DNA of 53,253 bases from an uncultured Microbacterium sp. (GTDB lineage Bacteria; Actinomycetota; Actinomycetes; Actinomycetales; Microbacteriaceae), in contig NZ_CANROA010000011.1 of assembly GCF_947632095.1 (NCBI RefSeq), forward strand, positions 1 to 53,253. Direction: 5' to 3'. Positions within the stretch are counted from its first letter, which is position 1; every line of letters starts with the position of its first letter. Below are positions 17,524-28,094 of the stretch, piece by piece. The notes beneath the pieces are model-generated. The model saw nothing but the letters and a program-made list of their open reading frames with translations, had not been told where the DNA came from and made no database searches. The translations under genes were made by a program, and so were the position numbers.

Positions 17524-18357
17524 ATGTTCACCCCCGCCGCGCTGCTTGCGCACTTCGACGGCATCGCCCGAGGATCGCTTCTCCAAAAATACGGATGCAC
17601 GCGCCAGCAGCTCGCCGATGCGGCGACCGCCGGAAGCATCCTCCGTATCCGCACCGGTGTCTATGCCCTGCCCGCCGTCGATGACGCCATCCGGACCGCC
17701 GCGGCCCATGGCGGCGAGCTCACCTGCGCTGCTGCCCTTCGCGCGCGCGGTGTCTGGGTGCTGCCCGATCCGGATGCCATGGTGCATGTCTGGATGGGGA
17801 CGGCCGCCCGGCGTCACCCGCACTCTGGCTGCTTCTGCGTGGCCCATTACGGAGATGGACCCGCCGGAATTGGCATCGCGTCCGCCGCCACCGCGCTGAT
17901 ATCCGCTTTTCGATGTCTGTCCGGCGAAGCTTTCTTCGCCGCCTACGAATCCGCCTGGAACCTCCGTCTGGTGTCCGCGTCTGATCGCCGGCGGATCCGC
18001 CAGGCCCTCCCGAGATCAGCGCACTGGGTCCTGAACCTGGCGCGCGCGGATGCCGGGAGCGGCCTCGAGTCGGTGCTCCGGTTCCGTTTGCATCTTCTGG
18101 GACTCGTGCTCGATTCCCAGGTCGAGATTGGCGGCGTCGGCCGGGTGGACTTCGTCGTCGGCGGTCGGCTGATCATCGAGGTCGATGGTGCGCTGAACCA
18201 CCGCGGTGCGGAACGCCGTCACCGCGACCTCGTCCGAGACGCCGAAGCATCCGCCCGCGGATACGAGACGCTGCGCTTCGACTACGCGCTCCTGCTGCAC
18301 GACTGGCCACGGGTCGCCGCCGCCATCATCGCGGCGCTGGGGCGCGCTCTGGCTTAG
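17524..18357 (+). CDS. AbiEi-like winged-helix / DUF559 (Vsr-like) putative nuclease
   Basis: The protein has 277 residues. The N-terminal third (FDGIARGSLLQKYGCTRQQL, then RIRTGVYALP) resembles the winged-helix antitoxin domain of AbiEi proteins. The C-terminal part looks like a DUF559 / very-short-patch-repair endonuclease fold: Glu182 in LESVLRFRL, Asp209 in GRVDFVV and Glu219-Asp221 in LIIEVDGALNH form a PD-(D/E)xK-like set. Activity is inferred. Its stop codon TAG ends on the first base of direct repeat 2, and repeat 1 lies upstream. It reads opposite to acpS and glmS on both sides. The frame is open from 17368, but that part would translate the repeat; ATG 17524 is chosen, with GAGTAT six bases before it as a weak -10. 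No AbiEii toxin gene is adjacent. Probably a mobile or defence-related cargo gene. Confidence 0.78.
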   Translation: MFTPAALLAHFDGIARGSLLQKYGCTRQQLADAATAGSILRIRTGVYALPAVDDAIRTAAAHGGELTCAAALRARGVWVLPDPDAMVHVWMGTAARRHPHSGCFCVAHYGDGPAGIGIASAATALISAFRCLSGEAFFAAYESAWNLRLVSASDRRRIRQALPRSAHWVLNLARADAGSGLESVLRFRLHLLGLVLDSQVEIGGVGRVDFVVGGRLIIEVDGALNHRGAERRHRDLVRDAEASARGYETLRFDYALLLHDWPRVAAAIIAALGRALA

Positions 18358-18443
18358 CTCGGGCCGCGGACACTTGTCAGTCGAAATGACGGATGCCGGG
18401 GCATCCTGCCCATCCCGACCGACAAGTGTCGGATCCGCTGACA
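18357..18443. repeat. 87-bp direct repeat, copy 2
   Basis: Identical to copy 1 and offset by 1025 bases. It begins at the last base of the nuclease stop codon and ends 16 bases before the glmS stop. The third palindrome block beyond the identical part is GACATGTGTC (18440-18449), one base different from copy 1. After that both copies reach GGGTCACTCG, in copy 2 the end of glmS. Confidence 0.92.
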
Positions 18444-18459
18444 TGTGTCGGTGTCCGGG

Positions 18460-20301
<1,842 letters not shown>

Positions 20302-20308
20302 AACGTCC

Positions 20309-20314
20309 AGAATA
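20309..20314 (-). promoter_or_regulatory. -10 box of a probable leaderless promoter for glmS
   Basis: TATTCT on the minus strand, followed by 7 bases and the ATG of glmS. There is no Shine-Dalgarno. Confidence 0.5.
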
Positions 20315-20391
20315 AACGCCGCATTTTGCAAGGATTCCGAACGAAATACTGCGCACTACGCCCGCTTCACGACGCGCCGTCGGGCCTCGGA

Positions 20392-21345
20392 TCAGAGCTT
20401 GCGCAGCAGGACGCTCTCGACGTTGTGATCACTGCCCTTGTTGAGCACGAGGGAGGCGCGGTGCTTGGTCGGCATGACGTTCTCGACGAGGTTCGGCATG
20501 TTGATGTCGTTCCAATATCCGAGGGCTGCGGTGCGGGCCTCATCGTCCGTCAGGTGCGCGAACACGTTGAAGTAGGACGAGGGGTTCGTGAACGCCCCCT
20601 GGCGCAGCGCCAGGAACCGCGACACGTACCAGTTCTCGATATGAGAGGTATCGGCGTCGACGAACACCGAGAAGTCGAACAGATCGCTGACCGCCACATC
20701 GTTCGGGGCCGGCGGCGGCTGCAGCACGTTGAGCCCCTCGACGATCACGACATCGGGGCGGCGGACCACGACGTGCGCATCCGGGATGATGTCGTACCGC
20801 ATGTGCGAATAGAAGGGCGCCCGGACCTCCGGAACGCCGGATTTGACCGCGGTCAGGAATTCGATCAGCGCGCGCCGATCGTAGGATTCCGGGAAGCCCT
20901 TGCGCTCCATGAGCCCGCGCCGCTCGAGCTCGGCATTGGAATAGAGGAAGCCGTCGGTCGTGACGAGCTCGACCCGCGGGGTTCCCGGCCAACGGCTCAT
21001 GAGCTCGCGCAGCAGACGCGCGATCGTCGACTTCCCGACCGCCACGGAGCCCGCCACCCCCACGACGAAGGGCGTCGTCGCGTCGTCCTCATCGAGGAAG
21101 CTGCTGGTGGCTGCTCCGAGCTGCTTGGTCGCCGTCGCGTACAGGCTCAGCAGTCGGCTCAGCGGCAGATAGACCTCCTGCACCTCTGTGAGGTCGAGTC
21201 GGTCTCCGATGCCCCGGATCTCCACTAACTCCGTCTCGCTCAGCGGCTGGTCCAGGCCCGCGGCGAGGCGCGCCCATTCCGCCCGCCCGATCTCACGGTA
21301 GGGCGAGAGGGGCAGCGCGGCGTCGACGGAGGTCACGGCATCCAT
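20392..21345 (-). CDS. coaA: Type I pantothenate kinase
   Basis: CoaA phosphorylates pantothenate in the first step of CoA synthesis. It has 317 residues from ATG 21345. The P-loop is GVAGSVAVGKST (about 94-105), then VELVTTDGFLYSNAELERRGLMERKGFPESYD. The C-terminal half (IFVDA-like SVFVDADTSHIENWYVSRFL and NLVENVMPTKHRASLVLNKG) fits the bacterial PanK-I family, including residues that bind the feedback inhibitor CoA. An ATG five codons upstream (21360) is possible. The gene is divergent from ppx/gppA, 32 bases away, and lies upstream of glmS. Confidence 0.95.
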   Translation of the reverse strand: MDAVTSVDAALPLSPYREIGRAEWARLAAGLDQPLSETELVEIRGIGDRLDLTEVQEVYLPLSRLLSLYATATKQLGAATSSFLDEDDATTPFVVGVAGSVAVGKSTIARLLRELMSRWPGTPRVELVTTDGFLYSNAELERRGLMERKGFPESYDRRALIEFLTAVKSGVPEVRAPFYSHMRYDIIPDAHVVVRRPDVVIVEGLNVLQPPPAPNDVAVSDLFDFSVFVDADTSHIENWYVSRFLALRQGAFTNPSSYFNVFAHLTDDEARTAALGYWNDINMPNLVENVMPTKHRASLVLNKGSDHNVESVLLRKL

Positions 21346-21365
21346 CGTAATGGCGCGCATGCGCG

Positions 21366-21371
21366 TAGTCT
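21366..21371 (+). promoter_or_regulatory. -10 box of a probable leaderless promoter for ppx/gppA
   Basis: TAGTCT ends 6 bases before the GTG at 21378. Confidence 0.55.
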
Positions 21372-21377
21372 CGTTCC

Positions 21378-22319
21378 GTGCGACTCGGAATCCTCGACAT
21401 CGGCTCCAACACCGTCCATCTGCTCACGGCGCAGGCGCGTCCCGGCGGGCGCCCGCACGCGACGACGAGCGACCGCACGGTCGTGCGACTCATGCGGTTC
21501 CTGACCCCCGAGGGCGCCATCAGCGAGGAGGGCATCCGCGCCCTCGAAGCGGCAGTCTCCCGCGCACGCGCCGCCGCCGAGGCCGAGCGGGTCGAGACGC
21601 TGCTCGCGACCGCCACGAGCGCCGTGCGCGATGCCGTCAACGGCGACGAGGTGATCGCCCGCATCGAGGCAGCCCTCGGCCAGCCCCTGCAGGTGCTCAC
21701 CGGTGTGCAGGAGGCGGAGTTGACCTTCCTCGCGGTGCGCCGGTGGTTCGGGTGGGATGCCGGGCGCATCCTTCTGCTCGACATCGGCGGCGGCTCGTTC
21801 GAGTTCTCCGCCGGCGAGGACGAGACCCCGGAGATCGCCGAATCCGTCGCCCTCGGCGCCGGACGCATGACGATCGAATACCTGCCCCAGGACCCTCCCG
21901 GCGAGGATGCGGTCGCGAACCTGCGCGCTCACGCCCGTGCGACGCTCGCCCCCGTCGTCGCGAAGCTCAACGCCCTCCCCCGCCCGGACCACATCATCGG
22001 CTCATCCAAGGCCATCCGGTCGCTCGCGAACCTGGCCGGGCGCGAGGTCTCCGGGCTCGGATTCGACCGCACCGTGATGTCGCGCTCCGCGTTGAAATCC
22101 TGGATCCCTCGGCTCGCCCGCATCCCGGCATCCGCCCGCCAGGAGCTTCCCGGGATCACCCCCGACCGCACCTTCCAGATCGTCGCGGCCGCGGTATCGC
22201 TGCACACCGCGATGAAGATGCTCGACCTCGACGAGCTCGAGGTGTCGCCCTGGGCGCTGCGCGAGGGCGTTCTCGTGCGCTACACCGAGTCGATGAGCTG
22301 GGGCGGCGTCGGGATCTGA
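21378..22319 (+). CDS. Ppx/GppA exopolyphosphatase-family protein
   Basis: The protein has 313 residues and an ASKHA-type fold. VRLGILDIGSNTVHLLTAQA is the phosphate-1 motif. LLLDIGGGSFEFSAGE is the phosphate-2 motif. IGSSKAIRSLANLAG corresponds to the third conserved stretch. Such enzymes cut polyphosphate and/or (p)ppGpp; short actinobacterial forms of this size often act on short-chain polyphosphate, but the substrate here is not determined. It is the only plus-strand gene between glmM and coaA. Confidence 0.9.
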   Translation: MRLGILDIGSNTVHLLTAQARPGGRPHATTSDRTVVRLMRFLTPEGAISEEGIRALEAAVSRARAAAEAERVETLLATATSAVRDAVNGDEVIARIEAALGQPLQVLTGVQEAELTFLAVRRWFGWDAGRILLLDIGGGSFEFSAGEDETPEIAESVALGAGRMTIEYLPQDPPGEDAVANLRAHARATLAPVVAKLNALPRPDHIIGSSKAIRSLANLAGREVSGLGFDRTVMSRSALKSWIPRLARIPASARQELPGITPDRTFQIVAAAVSLHTAMKMLDLDELEVSPWALREGVLVRYTESMSWGGVGI

Positions 22320-22346
22320 GACTCCGCATCGAAGCCGGAAACACGA

Positions 22347-22398
22347 ATCGGGCGAGACCGTTCGGCCGGAATCATCCGACCGGGCGATGTCGCCCGAT
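22347..22398. terminator. Possible terminator between ppx/gppA and glmM
   Basis: CGGGCGA and TCGCCCG form a 7-bp stem at 22381-22396. ATCGGGCGA at 22347-22355 can also pair with TCGCCCGAT at 22390-22398 as an alternative. It lies in the 103-base gap between two convergent genes. Confidence 0.45.
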
Positions 22399-22422
22399 AT
22401 CTGCGTGTGACGGTGCCGCGTG

Positions 22423-23781
22423 TCAGAGCGCCAGCCGGTCGCGGACGACGTCGGCGAGCTTCTCGGCATACGACTGCGCGGACTCGGCATCCGCCGCTTC
22501 GACCATGACCCGCACGAGCGGCTCGGTGCCGGACTTGCGCAGCAGCACGCGACCGGTCTCGCCCAGCTCGGCTTCAACCGACGCGACCGCGCTCTGCACG
22601 CCCTCGTCGTCGGCGACGCGATCCTTGTCGACCCCGCGCACGTTGATGAGCACCTGCGGGTAGACGGTCATGACGGACGCGAGCTCGGCGAGCGTCTTCT
22701 TCTGCCGCGCCATCTCGGCGACCAGGTGGAGGCCCGAGAGCAGGCCGTCTCCGGTCGTCGCGAACTCGCTCATGATGACATGGCCGGACTGCTCGCCGCC
22801 GAGCGAGTATCCGCCCGCATTCATGTCTTCGAGCACGTAGCGGTCGCCGACGGCCGTCTGACGCACGGCGATGCCGTGCTCCTTCATGGCCATGTGCAGA
22901 CCGAGGTTGCTCATGACGGTCGCGACGAGCGTGTCGTCGGCGAGGTGGCCGCGCTCCTTCATCGCCACGGCGAGGACGGCCATGATCTGGTCGCCGTCGA
23001 TCGTGTTACCGTCGGCGTCGACCGCCAGGCAGCGGTCGGCGTCGCCGTCGTGCGCGATGCCGACGTCGGCGCCCAACCGGACCACGGCCTCGGCGAGGTT
23101 GTCGAGGTGGGTCGATCCGACACCGTCGTTGATGTTGATGCCATCGGGCTCAGCACCGATGACGGTGACCTCTGCGCCCGCGGTGCGGAACGTCTCGGGT
23201 GAGACACCGGATGCCGCGCCGTGCGCGCAGTCGAGGACGACGTGGATGCCGTCGAGGGAATGCGGCAACGAGCCGAGCAGATGCAGCTTGTAGCGATCCT
23301 CGGCGTCCGAGAAACGCTGGATGCGTCCGACGCCCTCACCGGTGGGGAGCAGCATGTCGCCGCTCATCGCGGCTTCGATTCGCGCCTCGACCTCGTCGGG
23401 GAGCTTCACGCCGCCACGGGCGAAGATCTTGATGCCGTTATCCGGCGCCGGGTTGTGCGACGCGGAGACCATCACGCCGAAATCTGCGTCGTGATCGGCG
23501 ACGAGGAAGGCCAGGGCCGGAGTCGGGATGACACCGGCATCGAGGACATCGACGCCGGATGCGGCCAGTCCCGCCGAAACGGCGGCGACCAGGAATTCTC
23601 CGGAGATCCGCGGGTCGCGGGCGACGACGGCGGAAAGCCGCTTTCCCTCGGCCTTGCGTGCCTCTGCAGTACGGCCCTGGCCCAGGACGACAGCAGTCGC
23701 CTGGGCCAGGGTGAGCGCGAGATCGGCGGTGAGGATGCCATTGGCAAGTCCTCGCACGCCGTCCGTGCCGAAAAGCGGCAT
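22423..23781 (-). CDS. glmM: Phosphoglucosamine mutase
   Basis: GlmM converts glucosamine-6-phosphate to glucosamine-1-phosphate. It has 452 residues. [14 protein letters not shown] is the family start. The phospho-serine lies in [14 protein letters not shown] (about 104), and the Mg2+ loop is [15 protein letters not shown]. The phosphate-binding C-terminal loop is [17 protein letters not shown]. It follows rpsI by 14 bases and is the last gene of the rplM-rpsI-glmM operon. Its product step follows GlmS, encoded about 2 kb away. Confidence 0.97.
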   Translation of the reverse strand: MPLFGTDGVRGLANGILTADLALTLAQATAVVLGQGRTAEARKAEGKRLSAVVARDPRISGEFLVAAVSAGLAASGVDVLDAGVIPTPALAFLVADHDADFGVMVSASHNPAPDNGIKIFARGGVKLPDEVEARIEAAMSGDMLLPTGEGVGRIQRFSDAEDRYKLHLLGSLPHSLDGIHVVLDCAHGAASGVSPETFRTAGAEVTVIGAEPDGININDGVGSTHLDNLAEAVVRLGADVGIAHDGDADRCLAVDADGNTIDGDQIMAVLAVAMKERGHLADDTLVATVMSNLGLHMAMKEHGIAVRQTAVGDRYVLEDMNAGGYSLGGEQSGHVIMSEFATTGDGLLSGLHLVAEMARQKKTLAELASVMTVYPQVLINVRGVDKDRVADDEGVQSAVASVEAELGETGRVLLRKSGTEPLVRVMVEAADAESAQSYAEKLADVVRDRLAL

Positions 23782-23795
23782 GGTCCCGCTGGACC

Positions 23796-24281
23796 TTAAC
23801 GCTTCGAGTACTGAGGCGCCTTGCGGGCCTTCTTGAGTCCGGCCTTCTTGCGCTCCTTGATGCGCGCGTCGCGCGAGAGGAAGCCGGCCTTCTTCAGGGT
23901 CGGGCGGTTGTTCTCGACGTCGATCTCGTTGAGCGCACGGGCGATGCCCAGGCGCAGCGCGCCGGCCTGGCCCGAGTCGCCGCCGCCCGAGATGCGGGCG
24001 ATGACGTCGTATGCGCCGGCGAGGTTGAGCGCCGTGAACGGGTCGTTGATCAGCTGCTGGTGCAGCTTGTTCGGGAAGTAGTCCTCGAGCGCACGGCCGT
24101 TGACCGTGACGACGCCCGAGCCGGGGATGACGCGCACGCGGGCGATGGCCTGCTTGCGACGACCCACGGCCGCACCCGAGACGTTGAGGACGGGGCGGGG
24201 AGCCGCCTCGGTCGCCGCGGTCTCCGGGGTGGAGGTCGAGTAGTTCTGAGGGGTTTCGATGGTGTCCTGAGTGTCAGCCAC
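23796..24281 (-). CDS. rpsI: 30S ribosomal protein S9
   Basis: Ribosomal protein S9, 161 residues. The first 35 residues are a Thr/Glu-rich extension common in actinobacteria. The core begins [33 protein letters not shown]. The C-terminus [14 protein letters not shown] is the conserved tail that reaches the P-site tRNA. The rplM stop is 29 bases upstream. Confidence 0.98.
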   Translation of the reverse strand: MADTQDTIETPQNYSTSTPETAATEAAPRPVLNVSGAAVGRRKQAIARVRVIPGSGVVTVNGRALEDYFPNKLHQQLINDPFTALNLAGAYDVIARISGGGDSGQAGALRLGIARALNEIDVENNRPTLKKAGFLSRDARIKERKKAGLKKARKAPQYSKR

Positions 24282-24310
24282 GAGAGTGTCCTTAGTGATC
24301 TTTGCGGCGC

Positions 24311-24757
24311 TTACTGGGCGACCTGGTCGAGGGTGTAGGTCTGGGGCTGCTGAGCGGAGTGCGGGTGCTCAGCGCCGGTGTACACCTTGAGCTTGGACAG
24401 CTGCTGGCGGCCGAGGCTGTTCTTGGGGAGCATGCCGCGGACGGCCTTCTCGACAGCGCGGACCGGGTTCTTCTCGAGCAGCTCGGCGTAGGAGACGGCC
24501 GTCAGACCACCCGGGTAGCCCGAGTGACGGTAAGCCATCTTCTTCTGCAGCTTCTGTCCCGTGAGCGCGACCTTGTCGGCGTTCACGATGACGACGAAGT
24601 CGCCGCTGTCGATGTGGTTGGAGAAGGTGGGCTTGTGCTTGCCGCGCAGGAGCGCTGCAGCGTGCGAGGCGAGGCGGCCGAGGACGACATCGGTTGCGTC
24701 GATGACGACCCAGTCACGCTGGACCTGCCCGGCCTTCGGGGAGTAAGTGCGCGTCAC
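24311..24757 (-). CDS. rplM: 50S ribosomal protein L13
   Basis: Ribosomal protein L13, 148 residues. The start is GTG 24757 ([21 protein letters not shown]); the frame is open further upstream but into non-conserved sequence. [29 protein letters not shown] and [21 protein letters not shown] are characteristic. A promoter at 24912-24940 leaves an untranslated leader of about 150 bases. L13 controls its own operon through the leader in some bacteria; whether that holds here is unknown. It heads the rplM-rpsI-glmM operon. Confidence 0.98.
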   Translation of the reverse strand: MTRTYSPKAGQVQRDWVVIDATDVVLGRLASHAAALLRGKHKPTFSNHIDSGDFVVIVNADKVALTGQKLQKKMAYRHSGYPGGLTAVSYAELLEKNPVRAVEKAVRGMLPKNSLGRQQLSKLKVYTGAEHPHSAQQPQTYTLDQVAQ

Positions 24758-24911
24758 GATAGTGCTGCTTTCTTGTTCGAACGGAGGAGTTCGTGAATCC
24801 CACTCCGGGGGGTTCTGGCCCGCAGATGCTGAGAAGAACTCGGCTTCTGCGGGGAACACGCCAGTGGAGGGCTCACGTTCGCGGCACTCGGCAGTCGAGT
24901 ACCAAAGTGAT

Positions 24912-24940
24912 AGCTTACGCCATCTGCGCCCACACGGCAA
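24912..24940 (-). promoter_or_regulatory. Promoter of rplM-rpsI-glmM
   Basis: TTGCCG (24935-24940) and TAAGCT (24912-24917) on the minus strand are 17 bases apart. The -35 directly follows the terminator hairpin of the upstream surface-protein gene. Confidence 0.68.
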
Positions 24941-24985
24941 AACGCGCCTCGGGAGCATCACAGGGCGATGTTCCCGAGGCGCGTT
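24941..24985 (-). terminator. Terminator of the surface-protein gene
   Basis: A perfect 14-bp stem (24941-24954 with 24972-24985) and 17-base loop start 9 bases after the stop at 24995. The T-run that follows on the minus strand runs into TTGCCG, the -35 of rplM. Confidence 0.82.
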
Positions 24986-24994
24986 CCGCGGGGG

Positions 24995-27880
24995 TCAGTT
25001 GGAGCGGATCCGGCGCACAGCCATCAGTGCGATGCCCATGAGCAGCGCGAACAGGCCTCCGCCGATCAGCAGCCACGGCGTATCGGAGCCCGTCGTGGCG
25101 AGATCCTCGTCACCGGCTTCGACGGCTTCGGGCTCTTCAGCAGAGCCGTCATCCGAGACGTCCGGGTTCTCAGTGGGAATCTCCGGCTCCTCAGTGGGAA
25201 CCTCGGGGTCCTCAGTGGGATCCTCCGGCTCCTCAGTGGGAACCTCGGGGTCCTCACCGGGGACCTCGGGGTCCTCACCGGGGACCTCGGGATCCTCACC
25301 CGGGATGATCGTCGCCGAGGACCCTGCCGCGGTGTTCACGACGCCGATGCCCGGCTCGAAGTCGTCGAGGCGCACCTTGAAGTTGACCGAGAGGGGGGTT
25401 GTGGTGTCGAGCACCGTGCCCGGGGACTGCTGAATCGTCAACGTCCCGTTCTCGGCGTCCCAGTCGGCCCGGAGGTTCCCACCCATCTCGAGCTGTGCGG
25501 CGCGCGTCGACTCCTCATCGATCACTCCGGTCTCGAGGTCGCCATCGGACACGAACCCGAGGAACTCCATCCCCTCCGGCAGGACGTCCTCGACGGCGTA
25601 GATCTCCACACCGTTGTATCCGCCGTGCGGGCGCAGCTGGATTCGGTAGATGAACTCGTCCTCGAGGAGGTCCCCCTCCTCGTCCAGTTCAACGCGCATC
25701 TCGTCGGTCCAGCTCCCTGCATCGTACAGGGCCTTAGCGACCTCCATCTCGGCACCGTACGAAGTGGCGTATCCGGTGGCCTGGGAAGTCCAGAACTCGA
25801 CGATCTCGTCCGTGCCGTACAGGTTGGCCGTGTTGACGAAGTCGAGGGTCTCCTTGCCCTCGACCGGGTTGGTCGGGATCTCCAGACGCAGCGTCATGGC
25901 CGCCCTGGGGTTAGCCTCCGCGCCCATTGCCCCCACCAGGTTCGCGTTGGGCTCGATGACGAGGTTCCCCTCGGCATCGAGGGAGACATCGAACATCTCC
26001 GGCGCGAGCGTCACGGCGCCGAAGGTGCCGCTGATGCTCGCCGCAATCTGGTCAAGAGTGTTCTCAGTGACATCGAAGACCGAGTGATCGATGATATCGA
26101 CGAGGCGCGACTTGGTGACGTCGAGTCGGTCCTGTCCGGTGGTGAACACGAACGGCACGAGACCGACGCCGGTCGCGGGATCGATCTTCGTCTCTTCCGA
26201 GCCGACCGACTTGCCGAACGCCGCACGGTCATCGAGCCCGTTGCTGAGATCCTTCTGCACGTAGAGCGCCTGCGTCGTGGTCGACCTGTTCGAGTTGACC
26301 TGCGCGCCGGGCTGGTACGTGAAGTAACCGATATTGACCGGCCCGTCGTAGAGCGTCTCGGCGGGGGTGAACTCGCTCGGGTTCGACACCGCGGGGATGC
26401 CGGCGACGCTGATGATCTGCGCCTTGACGTCGATGACGTCGGTCGCCGTCGCGTCCTGGCCGACGTTGATGCGCAGTTTCTGACCGTCGAGGGTGAAGGT
26501 GCCCACATACTCGTTGCCGCGGAAGTCCGCGTCGGAGATGCCGTCCGCGGCACGGGTGATCACGGCGCCGCTCCGGGTGGTGAGGAAGTCCGCGTCCTCC
26601 GCGAGCCAGATGCTCTGCGTGGCGAGGGTATCCGTCATCACGAAGTTGTCGGTCAGAGCGTGCTCATCGCCGCCGTATCCGGCGAACGGCCGCAGGTCGT
26701 ACTTGAGGGAGTAGGTGATGTCGAGCGGCGTCACCAGATTCCCTGCGTCATCGACCTCGATCTTCGTGTAGCTCTGAGCACTGCTCGGACGCAGGCTGCT
26801 GGTCTTTCCGAACACGCCGCTGAGGTTGGGGCCGCCCGTGCCGCCCACGACGCGTTCCTGCAACGTCAGCGTGGCGACGGCATCCTCCGAGCCCGTGACC
26901 CGGGCCGTGTTGTCCAGATCGAGCGTGAAGGTTCCGCCGGCTTCGGGAAGCGCATCCGCCTTGGCTTGCAGGTCTGCGACCAGATCGTCCGTGCGGTCGA
27001 GGTCGAGCTTCGCCTGATAGGTGATCGTCACGCGCGAGTTCGCGGGAAGATCGACGTCGTCGAAGACGAATCCGCCGCCGGATGCCACCGGCGTCGCAGC
27101 GAGCGGGGTGTCCGTCTTGTTGAGGCCGTTCGCATCCCAGGTCGTGACGGTCGCCGCGATGGAACCGAGGTCGACGACGAGGAACTCGTCGGGAATATCG
27201 GCGATCTGGATGCCCTGCCGGGCCTCGAGACTATCGATCGAGATGATGTAGTCGACGCGGGCATCTTCGACGCCCGCCTTCAGGGAGATGACGCCCCGGC
27301 TGCTGAGCAGGTAGCTCTGAAGCGAGTTCGAGGCGACACCCTTCGTTACCGCGGACCCGAGATCGGGCCGCTGCTCGTCGTCGCCCGCAAGCAGGATGAC
27401 GTTGTTCGTGTGCGGAGTGCCGTCGACATTCCAGGTGAGATCTGCGGGGCCGGAGCCGGTCTCCGGTTCATCGACGACGTAGTCGAATCGCAGGATGCCC
27501 TGGCTGAGCTGCCCGCTGCTCTTGAAGGTGATCTGGAGGACTCCGTCGACGATCTCGATTGAGTCGATGGATTCGTTGCCCGCAGGAACGTTCGGAATCC
27601 GAACCCCCTCCGGAATCGCGATCTCGGCGACGGCACCGGATGCGACATTATCCGGGTACTGGAAGGTGAACGTGTACGGCGTCTCGCCGTCCGCGTCCAC
27701 GATCTGGCCATCGGTGACGCCGGTGGTCACTCGTACGCCCGGCACAGCGGCACCGGCGGTTGCGGGAAGCGCGATGAGACCGGCGACGGCCAGCACCATG
27801 GCCAGCACCGCTCCGATCCACGTGCGCAGGGTGCGGGTTCCTCCTCGTGGAGAGTGGACGCGCAAAGATTGTTCGTACAT
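24995..27880 (-). CDS. Sortase-anchored (LATTG) surface protein with isopeptide/SpaA-like beta domains
   Basis: The protein has 961 residues. ATG 27880 follows a purine-rich Shine-Dalgarno (GAAAGAAGAG); the open frame upstream is ignored. A signal peptide ends near GAAVPGV (about residue 45). The body is beta-rich and repetitive, with many Asp and Thr and no cysteine, and segments such as DITYSLKYDLRPFAGYGGDEHALTDNF and YRIQLRPHGGYNGVEIYAVEDVL look like repeated adhesin domains. Next comes a Pro/Glu/Asp spacer of seven heptads, then the LATTG sorting signal (about 927-931), a hydrophobic span and a basic tail (RRIRSN). It should be linked to peptidoglycan by a sortase; no sortase gene is in the window. 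Function is probably adhesive or structural; the ligand is unknown. The next gene upstream makes a membrane acyltransferase. Confidence 0.83.
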   Translation of the reverse strand: MYEQSLRVHSPRGGTRTLRTWIGAVLAMVLAVAGLIALPATAGAAVPGVRVTTGVTDGQIVDADGETPYTFTFQYPDNVASGAVAEIAIPEGVRIPNVPAGNESIDSIEIVDGVLQITFKSSGQLSQGILRFDYVVDEPETGSGPADLTWNVDGTPHTNNVILLAGDDEQRPDLGSAVTKGVASNSLQSYLLSSRGVISLKAGVEDARVDYIISIDSLEARQGIQIADIPDEFLVVDLGSIAATVTTWDANGLNKTDTPLAATPVASGGGFVFDDVDLPANSRVTITYQAKLDLDRTDDLVADLQAKADALPEAGGTFTLDLDNTARVTGSEDAVATLTLQERVVGGTGGPNLSGVFGKTSSLRPSSAQSYTKIEVDDAGNLVTPLDITYSLKYDLRPFAGYGGDEHALTDNFVMTDTLATQSIWLAEDADFLTTRSGAVITRAADGISDADFRGNEYVGTFTLDGQKLRINVGQDATATDVIDVKAQIISVAGIPAVSNPSEFTPAETLYDGPVNIGYFTYQPGAQVNSNRSTTTQALYVQKDLSNGLDDRAAFGKSVGSEETKIDPATGVGLVPFVFTTGQDRLDVTKSRLVDIIDHSVFDVTENTLDQIAASISGTFGAVTLAPEMFDVSLDAEGNLVIEPNANLVGAMGAEANPRAAMTLRLEIPTNPVEGKETLDFVNTANLYGTDEIVEFWTSQATGYATSYGAEMEVAKALYDAGSWTDEMRVELDEEGDLLEDEFIYRIQLRPHGGYNGVEIYAVEDVLPEGMEFLGFVSDGDLETGVIDEESTRAAQLEMGGNLRADWDAENGTLTIQQSPGTVLDTTTPLSVNFKVRLDDFEPGIGVVNTAAGSSATIIPGEDPEVPGEDPEVPGEDPEVPTEEPEDPTEDPEVPTEEPEIPTENPDVSDDGSAEEPEAVEAGDEDLATTGSDTPWLLIGGGLFALLMGIALMAVRRIRSN
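25157..25303 (-). repeat. Seven 21-bp tandem repeats inside the surface-protein gene
   Basis: Seven successive 21-base units encode heptads such as PGEDPEV, PTEEPED and PTENPDV. The last three units are nearly identical and the others diverge by a few bases. This is the wall-spanning spacer before the LATTG signal. Near-identical units suggest copy number can change by slippage or recombination. Confidence 0.88.
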
Positions 27881-28094
27881 ACTCTTCTTTCTCAAGGCGA
27901 TGGAATGCACGCCGGACGGCGGCACACGTCATCGGGGCAAATCCGCCTCCCCGCGGGTGAAATCACCATGGGGGTTGGGGGTGGCGGCTGAGGTGTCCAT
28001 GAGCGCAGATTGGGGAGGGGCGCGAAAACATCCCCGATGCATAGCAGACGTTCCTGATCGTCGACACGCCCGGAATCCAGACCCCCGGTTCGGC

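Noticed and set aside
17332..18443. Insertion sequence or integron cassette bounded by the 87-bp repeats
   Set aside because: No transposase, integrase, target-site duplication or terminal inverted repeat pair. The repeats are direct, so it is reported as an unexplained unit.
24758..24911. A small gene or long N-terminal extension of L13
   Set aside because: The frame is open but its sequence is unlike L13, and it lies between a good promoter and the conserved start; it is best read as an untranslated leader.
25157..25303. CRISPR-like array
   Set aside because: The 21-base units are contiguous with no spacers, stay in frame, and encode a Pro/Glu spacer of a wall protein.
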